From NCBI GenBank assembly GCA_946055175.1, contig CAMGET010000139.1, positions 1 to 5,092 of the forward strand: 5,092 nt of DNA, written 5' to 3'. This document shows, piece by piece, positions 1 through 5,092 of the stretch. A model generated the notes under the pieces. The model worked only from the letters and a program-made list of their open reading frames with translations. It was not told where the DNA came from and searched no databases. Position 1 is the stretch's first letter, and every line of letters starts with the position of its first letter. The stretch comes from an uncultured Roseburia sp. (lineage in GTDB: Bacteria; Bacillota; Clostridia; Lachnospirales; Lachnospiraceae). The position numbers were made by a program, and so were the translations under genes.

Positions 1-1
1 A

Positions 2-808
2 TCTTTTGAGCATTCTCTTTTATTTTATCTGCATTTTTTAAAGCATCTTTTAAAGGAAGAGGGAAGAACAATTGCGGTTGGTGAAGAAGGAGGTTTTGCA
101 CCGGATTTTAGCATGGCAAGAGAAGTGTTTTCCTATTTGGAAAAGGCAGTAAAAAAAGCCGGTTATGAAGTAGGAAAAGATATTGTATTTGCCATGGATG
201 CAGCAGCAAGCGAACTCTATAACCCGGAAAAGAAATGCTATGAGTTTACCGGAGAAGCACAGGCAAGAAAAGAGGAAGAACAGGACGAGATTTGTGAAAG
301 CATCTGCAGAACAGCTGAGGAAATGATAACCCTCTATGAGGAGTTGGTAGAGGAATTCCCAATTATTTCGATTGAGGACGGTTTACATGAAGAAGATTGG
401 GAAGGTTGGCAGAAGCTGACAAAACGCCTTGGTGGAAGAATACAACTAGTAGGTGATGATTTGTTTGTCACAAATCAGAAGCGTATCAAATGTGGAATTG
501 ATCTGGGAGTCGGCAATGCGGTACTAATTAAAGTAAACCAGATTGGAACCTTATCAGAGGCTATGGAGGCAATCGAGATGGCAAAATGTGCCGGTTATCA
601 TGCAGTCATATCTCATCGTTCCGGAGAGACAGAGGATGCCTTTATTGCGGATCTTGCAGTAGCAGTCAATGCAGGACAGATTAAGACCGGAGCACCATGC
701 CGCGGGGAGCGAACAGCAAAATACAATCAGTTGCTTAGAATAGAGGAAGAACTTGGAGAACTTGCAAGATATGCAGGGACAGGAAAAAAGAGTGGAAGAA
801 CAGCATAA
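2..808 (+). CDS. eno: Enolase (phosphopyruvate hydratase), C-terminal part, 5' end outside window
   Basis: Enolase interconverts 2-phosphoglycerate and phosphoenolpyruvate in cytoplasmic glycolysis. The reading frame is open from the left edge, giving 268 codons against about 430 in full-length enolases, so roughly the first 160 residues are missing. The first possible ATG, at 113, lies inside the conserved core and is not the true start. Visible landmarks, numbered from that ATG: just before it, [10 protein letters not shown] (family norm VGDEGGFAP) carries the catalytic Glu at 86-88; AMD with metal ligand D29; SIEDG with ligand E88; VGDD at 113-116 with the third ligand; LIK with catalytic K130; SHRS at 167-170 (H168, R169, S170); GQIKTG with K191. 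The C-terminal [14 protein letters not shown] is typical. All key residues of this portion are present, so an active enzyme is plausible. The D-to-E change beside the catalytic Glu is conservative but uncommon and may mark a divergent paralogue. The gene converges on the pilus operon and ends about 80 nt before the shared terminator. Confidence 0.92.
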   Translation, partial: SFEHSLLFYLHFLKHLLKEEGRTIAVGEEGGFAPDFSMAREVFSYLEKAVKKAGYEVGKDIVFAMDAAASELYNPEKKCYEFTGEAQARKEEEQDEICESICRTAEEMITLYEELVEEFPIISIEDGLHEEDWEGWQKLTKRLGGRIQLVGDDLFVTNQKRIKCGIDLGVGNAVLIKVNQIGTLSEAMEAIEMAKCAGYHAVISHRSGETEDAFIADLAVAVNAGQIKTGAPCRGERTAKYNQLLRIEEELGELARYAGTGKKSGRTA

Positions 809-885
809 CAGGAATGTTATAAAATGTTCTTCTCTTTCTTTGAAATACTGTTTTGTGTGCGCTGACGGCTTTGACAAAAATTGAA

Positions 886-915
886 AATGTCATCCGTATC
901 TATACGGATGACATT
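886..915. terminator. Bidirectional intrinsic terminator between eno and pilT
   Basis: A perfect 14-bp inverted repeat (arms 886-899 and 902-915, AATGTCATCCGTAT and its complement) has only two bases, CT, between the arms, so the innermost pairs probably open to form the loop. On the plus strand it is followed by CTTTTAATT. On the minus strand it is followed by a tract reading TTTCAATTTTTG. It therefore sits correctly to end both the enolase transcript and the converging pilus operon. The minus-strand arm starts only 3 nt after the pilT stop codon. Confidence 0.88.
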
Positions 916-918
916 CTT

Positions 919-1977
919 TTAATTCAACTTTTTCACCATCATTTCCGGATTAGATGCATTTGTCAATGCCGTTTTCTTATCAATAACACCCTTGCGGTAT
1001 AGGTTAAGGATGCTGGTATCCATGGCAATCATACTGTCGTTTGTAGAAGCATAAATCATACCATCAATCTGATGTGTTTTTCCTTCACGAATCAGGTTAC
1101 GAATCGCAGGAGTTAAAATCATAACTTCAAAAGCCGGTACAATCTTTCCGTCTACTGTCGGAAGAAGACGCTGGGATACAACTGCCTGTAAGACTGTGGC
1201 AAGCTGGACTGCTACCTGATGCTGCTGATTTGCAGGGAAAGAGTCAATGATACGATCAATGGTATTTGCAGCACCGATGGTATGTAAAGTAGAAAAAATT
1301 AAATGGCCGGTTTCCGCAGCTGTCATAGCAGTACTGATTGTTTCGTAATCACGCATTTCTCCAAGCAGAATGACGTCCGGACTCTGTCTTAGCGCAGCAC
1401 GTAATGCGGTCAGATAGTTTTCCGTATCGGTACATACTTCTCGCTGGCTTACAATGCTTCGTTTATGACTATGCAGGAATTCAAGCGGATCCTCTAAAGT
1501 AATAATATGACTTTCTTTTTCGCAATTGATTTTATCAACAAGGCAGGCAAGGGTCGTAGACTTACCGCCACCGGCAGGACCGGTTACGAGCACCAGTCCC
1601 TTATTAATATTTGCAAGGTCCATAACTATATCAGGAATTCCCAATTCATCCGGATGTGGAAGCGTAAAGGAGATAATACGGATGACCGCCGAATAAGAAC
1701 CACGCTGTTTATAGGTACTTACACGAAAACGGGATACACCTGCTAAGGCAAAGGAAAAATCATCATCTCCGGCCTTCTCAAAGTTACTCATATCACGGTT
1801 TCCGGCTAATTCATAAATATCGGTAACAAATTGCCGGCACATATCCGGCATCATACGCTCATCATTTAATAGCCTCATATTACCGTTTACTTTGTAGGTA
1901 AGCGGACGACCTGCTACGATAAAAATGTCTGAGGCATGTTCTTGGGTGATTTGTGCTAAGATTTCTTTCGTGTTCAT
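919..1977 (-). CDS. pilT: PilT-type pilus retraction ATPase
   Basis: A 352-aa secretion ATPase of the GspE/PilT superfamily. PilT hexamers sit on the cytoplasmic side of the pilus base and depolymerise the pilus, powering twitching motility or DNA uptake. The N-terminal PAS-like region (about 1-110, with the PilT-typical HASDIFIVAGRP at 14-25) precedes the RecA-like core. Walker A is GPAGGGKST at 133-141 (usual form GPTGSGKST; the invariant K139 and S140 are kept). The Asp box is ITLEDPLEF at 159-167, Walker B is ILLGEMRD at 203-210 with E207, and the His box is TGHLIFSTLHT at 223-233. AIRNLI at 291-296 matches the AIRNLIRE signature tied to PilT retraction, which separates it from PilB; length also fits PilT (about 345-370 aa). 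The ATG is fixed by an in-frame stop just upstream. The best ribosome site, AAAGGA, lies about 13 nt away, which is long. It is the last gene of the operon, 22 nt after the preceding one. Confidence 0.95.
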   Translation of the reverse strand: MNTKEILAQITQEHASDIFIVAGRPLTYKVNGNMRLLNDERMMPDMCRQFVTDIYELAGNRDMSNFEKAGDDDFSFALAGVSRFRVSTYKQRGSYSAVIRIISFTLPHPDELGIPDIVMDLANINKGLVLVTGPAGGGKSTTLACLVDKINCEKESHIITLEDPLEFLHSHKRSIVSQREVCTDTENYLTALRAALRQSPDVILLGEMRDYETISTAMTAAETGHLIFSTLHTIGAANTIDRIIDSFPANQQHQVAVQLATVLQAVVSQRLLPTVDGKIVPAFEVMILTPAIRNLIREGKTHQIDGMIYASTNDSMIAMDTSILNLYRKGVIDKKTALTNASNPEMMVKKLN

Positions 1978-1999
1978 AAGAAGTTAAGAATCCTTTCAT

Positions 2000-2521
2000 T
2001 TATTCTTCACCGGTATAGAGGTTTAAGAATTCATCCGACTCATCCGGTTCGTTTACGGTAACAGTCTGCCATTGCGCAATGGTAGAAAAACATTCGCTTC
2101 CAGCCTTCGGATAGTTTATTTTTAGTGAAACATTTAAAGTTTGGACCTCCGAAACAGGAACCTTGTAAGATATAGTTACAATGTCGTTTGTAACAGTTGC
2201 AGTAATATTTGTGACAGAAGCAGGAGCACCATCCGAAAAATCAGCGTCTAAAACAAGCTGATAATAATCACTTGCCGTAGAACTGTCGGAATAAATATGA
2301 AAAAGCTCTTTGTCAATGAAAGCAGCCATATCTCTTGCAGTAGCATCTGCTTCATAATAAGCAGTCGTTTTTTGCGCCATTTTTTGACTTAAGCGATAGT
2401 CAGAATGGGCGGTCAGTACGGAAAGTGTTGCGAAGGTCACAAGGCAAATCATGATAAAGACCATCACAATGGATGAAAATCCTATGTTAATAAAAGAAGA
2501 TCTCGTCTTCTTGGATTTCAT
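2000..2521 (-). CDS. Minor pilin-like membrane protein (PilX/GspK-like N-terminus)
   Basis: A 173-aa protein with a short basic N-terminus (KSKKTR), one hydrophobic segment at about 13-37 and a polar extracytoplasmic region. The N-terminal pattern, NIG then FSSIVMVF, resembles a prepilin cut after G14, leaving F at +1 but no Glu at +5 (V instead). Missing Glu+5 is known for GspK and PilX-type pilins that sit at the pilus tip. The region after the helix (DYRLSQKMAQKTTAYYEADATARDMAAFID, given here as a helical continuation at 41-70 only in outline) fits the long pilin helix, and residues 100-132 read as alternating beta strands. The C-terminus is acidic. Its start is excellent: GGAGGTGA about 6 nt before the ATG, and the ATG overlaps the previous stop as ATGA, implying translational coupling. 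It likely takes part in pilus initiation; the specific family was not recognised. Confidence 0.72.
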   Translation of the reverse strand: MKSKKTRSSFINIGFSSIVMVFIMICLVTFATLSVLTAHSDYRLSQKMAQKTTAYYEADATARDMAAFIDKELFHIYSDSSTASDYYQLVLDADFSDGAPASVTNITATVTNDIVTISYKVPVSEVQTLNVSLKINYPKAGSECFSTIAQWQTVTVNEPDESDEFLNLYTGEE

Positions 2522-2970
2522 TGCATGTCACCTCCCATAAGTTCATTTAAAGTTAAAGGCATATAGGAAGAGACCTTTATGGAATAGAGATTTTCTGTAC
2601 TGTCAAAAGCGCAAAACGAAATCATGGCAGAATCATCTGCAACTTTTTCAATCATGGCACGATAAGTACCGGACGCTTTCTGACAGGGCATAAAGTTTTC
2701 ATCAAAATAAATAAGTATGGTATCTTCCAAAAAAAGTGCGTTTGGATAGACGCTTAAAATAATTTCTTCGCCATCTGTATTGCTCTGGTACACTTCTGCG
2801 ATGGAAGTGCAGGTTGTAACGGCATGATGCAAAACAGAAGTATTTTCTGAAAGAGTATGAGCTTTAAAAAAAAGCTGTAGGCAAATGGTGACCAGTACTG
2901 CAAAGAAAAGAATGTTTATCATTATTTCCATTAGAAACAGACTGGATTTTGGATGTCGGTATTTATTCAT
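2518..2970 (-). CDS. Pilin-like protein with noncanonical type III prepilin leader
   Basis: A 150-aa protein with a 10-residue leader (MNKYRHPKSS) followed by LFLMEIMINILFFAVLVTIC. This lines up with the prepilin signature (FTLIELMIVI): if cleavage follows S10, mature residue 1 is L and E15 is the conserved Glu at +5, which normally guides pilin docking. Ser replaces the usual Gly at -1; small residues there are sometimes tolerated by prepilin peptidase. The hydrophobic helix spans about 11-35, continues as an amphipathic helix to about 62, and a short beta-rich globular part follows. Cysteines are at 30, 54, 96 and 120; the last three could form disulfides outside the membrane. Its stop overlaps the next start by 4 nt. 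The gap to the upstream gene is 24 nt, and the nearest ribosome site, GAAAGG, is about 13 nt before the ATG. It is probably a minor pilin or pseudopilin. Confidence 0.72.
   Translation of the reverse strand: MNKYRHPKSSLFLMEIMINILFFAVLVTICLQLFFKAHTLSENTSVLHHAVTTCTSIAEVYQSNTDGEEIILSVYPNALFLEDTILIYFDENFMPCQKASGTYRAMIEKVADDSAMISFCAFDSTENLYSIKVSSYMPLTLNELMGGDMQ
2522..2540 (-). promoter_or_regulatory. Strong ribosome binding site within the end of the upstream pilin-like gene
   Basis: The coding strand reads GGGAGGTGACATGCAATGA just before and through the start at 2521. GGAGGTGA is a near-perfect match to the 16S rRNA tail and also encodes the C-terminal Gly-Gly-Asp of the preceding protein. With the ATGA overlap it fixes the start of the 173-aa gene and implies translational coupling. 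Confidence 0.8.
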
Positions 2971-2994
2971 AATAAAGGAAATGCCTTTCTCTGA

Positions 2995-3480
2995 TTATTT
3001 TGCATTCAGTGAAATATAAATCGGGCTGGTATGGCCGTAAGTGTCTGTCAAAGTAAAACAATATAAATTGCCGGCACAGGCTGTAATGGTAAGTGACGAG
3101 GCTTCTATGATTTTTTGACCGGATGCAGGAGTAACCATGGCATCCTCGGATACCGTAATTTCTCTTAAATATCCGTCATAGGCATAAATGTAGGTAAAAT
3201 AGCTTCGTTCGTTTACTATCTGACTTAGCGAAATGGCCGGTGTGCCATCTAAATCCACAATGGAAACAGAACCGGAAACATCATGCTGGTGAAATTTCTC
3301 CACAAGGTAAGAAGCTGCCGTTCTGGTTTCATAGTTTTCTGTCATGCGATCTGCAATGGAATGATATTGCCTTGCTCCAATGACGATAACAAGAAAGGAG
3401 GTTATGGCAAAAAGTGCCAGCAACGCAAGAATGAAAAAAGTATCAATTGTACGGCTGTTGCTTCGGTTTAATCGTACCAT
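2995..3480 (-). CDS. DUF4860-like pilus operon protein, single membrane span
   Basis: A 161-aa protein that I recall as matching the DUF4860 pattern: a basic N-terminus (MVRLNRSNSR), a hydrophobic segment at about 13-35 ending in IGARQY, then RMTENYETRTAASYLVEK at 45-62, a D-x-x-G-S-V stretch, and YIYAYDGYLREI at 97-108. The family is found in Firmicutes, and here it sits among pilus genes; its molecular role is not established. The layout (N-terminal helix running into a beta-rich domain) is like a minor pilin without a clear cleavage site or Glu+5. C135 and C141 are close enough for a small disulfide loop (CAGNLYC). The start is supported by AAGGA about 9 nt upstream, and it overlaps the preceding gene by 13 nt in a different frame, so translation is probably coupled. 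The family assignment comes from remembered sequence pattern and was not searched. Confidence 0.75.
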   Translation of the reverse strand: MVRLNRSNSRTIDTFFILALLALFAITSFLVIVIGARQYHSIADRMTENYETRTAASYLVEKFHQHDVSGSVSIVDLDGTPAISLSQIVNERSYFTYIYAYDGYLREITVSEDAMVTPASGQKIIEASSLTITACAGNLYCFTLTDTYGHTSPIYISLNAK

Positions 3481-3788
3481 AGTTTTGCATCCTTTTTAAT
3501 AATGGTTACATCCGGTCTTAAGTTAGAACCGATGTATTGGTAATCAATAAAATATTCATCTGTATCATAGGTAAGACCATAGTGCTCTGTGAGATAGGCG
3601 ATATTCGGCGGATAAGCACCTTCTAATGCGTAGCAGGCTGTAATGCTGCGTGTAAGTGCCTGCTCTAATATTTCTGCCTGCTCGGTATCATTTGCACTGC
3701 CAATACGATTCATTGCCATAATAAAGAAAAATAGCAGTGCAGTCATACATATGACAGAAAGAATCATTGCATAAGGCTTTTTTTTCAT
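3468..3788 (-). CDS. Small pilin-like membrane protein, pilus operon
   Basis: A 106-aa protein with a short basic N-terminus (MKKK), one hydrophobic segment at about 7-26, and a short helical and then globular region outside the membrane. The stretch CYALEGAYPPNIAYL at 52-66 resembles the part of GspG-type pseudopilins and related minor pilins where the N-terminal helix ends (a Y-A-x-E-G-x-Y-P-P pattern). A cleavable prepilin motif is absent: there is no Gly or Ala before the hydrophobic segment and no Glu at +5. It is likely membrane-anchored and structurally pilin-like, perhaps a tip or assembly component. Translation should be efficient: AAGGAG lies about 8 nt before the ATG and includes part of the pilC stop codon (TAAGGAG). 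The gap to pilC is 12 nt, and the 3' end overlaps the next gene by 13 nt. I know no gene name for it. Confidence 0.68.
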   Translation of the reverse strand: MKKKPYAMILSVICMTALLFFFIMAMNRIGSANDTEQAEILEQALTRSITACYALEGAYPPNIAYLTEHYGLTYDTDEYFIDYQYIGSNLRPDVTIIKKDAKLWYD

Positions 3789-3800
3789 GGTATATTCTCC

Positions 3801-4823
3801 TTAACCAATGCTTGACATAATTCCAATGAGTGGTAAAAGGAAAGAAAGCAGTATAAAACCGATAATGACGGAGAGTACAATTACAAGCGCCGGTTCCAGA
3901 CGCGAAACGAAGCGATTGATTTCATAGTCGATATTGTCCTCATATTCATTGTAAATGCGGTTCATCACTGTTTCTAAGGAGCCGGTTCGAAAACCGATAT
4001 TTAGCAGGGAAGCATACGTTTTGTTGAAAATTTTGGTGGTAAGAATAGCGTCCGAAAGCTGATAGCCTTCATCTACCATTTCTTTACACTTGCGGATGCG
4101 TTCCTTCATATATGGATTATCTACTAAGCGCTCTGCCATTTCCAAACTTTGTGAGGTATCAAGACCGCTGCTGATTGCCATTGTCATACAATTGGCAAAA
4201 CGGCTTGAAGCTGTGCTCATAGGAAAACGCATTTTTAAAAGATGCATGCGGAAAGAGTTTGTTTTTGTATATGCAAATATGGCAATTACAAGAACAATTA
4301 GTACGGTAAGTACAATTGGCGCATAAGCATTTAATGCGTTTGAAAAATGCATCATAAGGAGAGGAAAACCACTTAATCCGCTTCCAAGTTCCGTATAAAT
4401 CTGGTTAAAAATCGGAAGTACCTTGGCAATCAGTACAAATACGACTGCAATCATGATGGCAATCATGATGAGCGGATAGGAAACGGCACTCATAATACTA
4501 TTTTTAATCGATTCTTCTCTTTCGTAGTAAAGGTTCAGAGAACGCAGCACCTCTTCTAATTTACCGGACAATTCACCTACTTCGACTAAATCCAATACAT
4601 ATTGCGGAAAGACCCCCGATTCGGCGAGGGCATCGTGGAAGGTACTACCGGCTTCTAACGGTTCGTAAATACGCTGTAACAGGGCCTTGGTTTCTTCATC
4701 TGCTGCATCCTCCATTAGGATAGAGACACCTTCATAGGTTGGCATTCCTGCAGAGACAACAAGTGCAAGCTGTTCGCAGAAAGTGGCAATCTCTAAATTG
4801 CCAAGAAGCTTATTTGTTTTCAT
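3801..4823 (-). CDS. pilC: PilC/GspF-family inner-membrane platform protein
   Basis: A 340-aa polytopic membrane protein of the T2SSF family, the platform that links the cytoplasmic ATPases to the growing pilus or pseudopilus. Two copies of the T2SSF domain are visible at about 13-135 and 207-330. Each has a helical cytoplasmic part with a matching motif (GELSGKLEEVL at 83-93; GFRTGSLETVM at 277-287) and ends in a membrane helix (about 115-138 and 312-335); a further span lies at about 168-187. ALVSAGMP-like LVVSAGMPTYEG at 21-32 and RLEPALVI at 308-315 are typical of the family. At 340 aa it is shorter than proteobacterial PilC (about 400 aa), because the N-terminal extension is missing, as is common in Clostridia. 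The start has AAAGGA about 7 nt upstream. It lies 23 nt downstream of the transglutaminase-like gene. PilC is preferred over GspF because of the linked pilT. Confidence 0.92.
   Translation of the reverse strand: MKTNKLLGNLEIATFCEQLALVVSAGMPTYEGVSILMEDAADEETKALLQRIYEPLEAGSTFHDALAESGVFPQYVLDLVEVGELSGKLEEVLRSLNLYYEREESIKNSIMSAVSYPLIMIAIMIAVVFVLIAKVLPIFNQIYTELGSGLSGFPLLMMHFSNALNAYAPIVLTVLIVLVIAIFAYTKTNSFRMHLLKMRFPMSTASSRFANCMTMAISSGLDTSQSLEMAERLVDNPYMKERIRKCKEMVDEGYQLSDAILTTKIFNKTYASLLNIGFRTGSLETVMNRIYNEYEDNIDYEINRFVSRLEPALVIVLSVIIGFILLSFLLPLIGIMSSIG
4447..4470 (-). repeat. Perfect 12-bp tandem duplication inside pilC
   Basis: GCAATCATGATG occurs twice in direct succession on the plus strand. 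On the coding strand it encodes IMIA-IMIA in frame (residues about 119-126), within the first membrane helix of PilC. Unit length is a multiple of three, so gain or loss of a copy would change the helix by four residues without a frameshift. Confidence 0.85.
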
Positions 4824-4846
4824 GGGAAAATCCTTTCTAGCGTCTG

Positions 4847-5092
4847 TTAATAGACATACTTTGTCGTATATTTATCTGTTTCCATAATAAAGTCTTTTGG
4901 TTTTTTGCTGGTGGAAGCAAAAGTAGGATCCATCAGTTTCCACTGTGTACCATCAAATTCAATGATACCGTTAATCCAACCTTGTTCTTCGATGTAGATA
5001 CTTATCCATGCGTGATACTCTTCTAACATGTAGCCGATTTCAAGCCGGGTAGGGATGTTTTGGGTGCGCAGCATGGTTGCCATCACGGAAGC
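4847..5092 (-). CDS. Transglutaminase-like superfamily protein, C-terminal part, 5' end outside window
   Basis: The last 81 residues of a larger protein; the frame is open through the right edge, so the start lies beyond it. The visible part fits the end of a transglutaminase/protease-like fold: ASVMATMLRTQNIPTRLEIGY corresponds to the helix after the catalytic Cys and the following strand (outlined at 5030-5092), then YHAWISIYI with the catalytic His codon at 5012-5014, GWI, EFDG, W, and MDPTF with the catalytic Asp codon at 4928-4930. The catalytic Cys would fall just upstream, outside the window. Such domains crosslink or cleave proteins through a thiol intermediate, and many bacterial ones are extracellular. 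It ends in TKYVY 23 nt before pilC on the same strand, so it probably belongs to the pilus operon. Whether it acts on pilins, on the cell wall or on something else cannot be read from the sequence. Confidence 0.78.
   Translation of the reverse strand, partial: ASVMATMLRTQNIPTRLEIGYMLEEYHAWISIYIEEQGWINGIIEFDGTQWKLMDPTFASTSKKPKDFIMETDKYTTKYVY

Noticed and set aside
554..877. Minus-strand open frame of 107 codons over the end of eno
   Set aside because: It is antisense to a well-conserved enolase region, is rich in Cys, Ser and Phe in a way typical of shadow frames, and has no recognisable domain. It also runs up against the terminator.
809..885. Possible small RNA or promoter between eno and the terminator
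   Set aside because: No convincing -35/-10 pair or conserved RNA fold was seen; the stretch looks like an ordinary 3' untranslated region.
1507..1746. Plus-strand open frame of 79 codons inside pilT
   Set aside because: It lies wholly antisense to the Walker A region of pilT, and its translation resembles no protein family known to me.
919..1977. Could the ATPase be PilB or GspE, the extension ATPase?
   Set aside because: It is only 352 aa, has the AIRNLI signature and GEMRD Walker B of PilT, and lacks the long N-terminal domain and the four-Cys zinc motif common in PilB/GspE.
3283..3471. Plus-strand open frame of 62 codons opposite the DUF4860-like gene
   Set aside because: It is antisense to a supported coding gene with a good ribosome site, and its composition is not protein-like.
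4090..4326. Plus-strand open frame of 78 codons opposite pilC
   Set aside because: It is a shadow of the conserved second T2SSF domain; nothing in the peptide suggests a real product.
1..5092. CRISPR arrays, tRNA or rRNA genes, insertion sequences
   Set aside because: No regularly spaced repeats, no tRNA-like cloverleaf with CCA-end features, and no transposase or terminal inverted repeats were found; coding density is close to complete.

Overview
The window looks like chromosomal DNA from a low-to-mid GC Clostridia member, most likely a Lachnospiraceae-type gut Firmicute. This is inferred from protein style (a DUF4860-type pilus protein, a short PilC without the usual N-terminal extension, Firmicute-like AGGAGG-type ribosome binding sites) and not from any marker gene. 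Two converging transcription units meet at a shared hairpin near position 900.

Left side, plus strand: the C-terminal two thirds of an enolase enter from the left edge and end at 808. All active-site residues of this portion are present. The first ~55 bases are much more AT-rich and match enolase poorly, so the left edge may be a junction or an assembly artefact.

Centre: 809-918 holds no gene. A 14-bp perfect inverted repeat at 886-915 has T-rich tracts on both sides and should terminate both the enolase transcript and the minus-strand operon.

Right side, minus strand (read from 5092 down to 919): a compact type IV pilus / type II secretion-like operon. In transcription order it holds the end of a transglutaminase-like protein, an inner-membrane platform protein (PilC/GspF), four small single-span pilin-like or accessory proteins (106, 161, 150 and 173 aa; the second resembles DUF4860), and a PilT-type retraction ATPase. 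Gaps are 12-24 nt, or there are overlaps of 13 and 4 nt, so the genes are almost certainly cotranscribed. No internal promoter was recognised.

Together the genes suggest a Gram-positive pilus machine: PilC anchors assembly in the membrane, the small proteins would form a minor-pilin or tip complex, and PilT would drive retraction. The extension ATPase (PilB), prepilin peptidase (PilD), PilM/N/O proteins and an obvious major pilin are not in the window and would have to lie upstream or elsewhere. The least conventional elements are the transglutaminase-like gene directly upstream of pilC and the set of pilin-like proteins that mostly lack a textbook prepilin cleavage motif.
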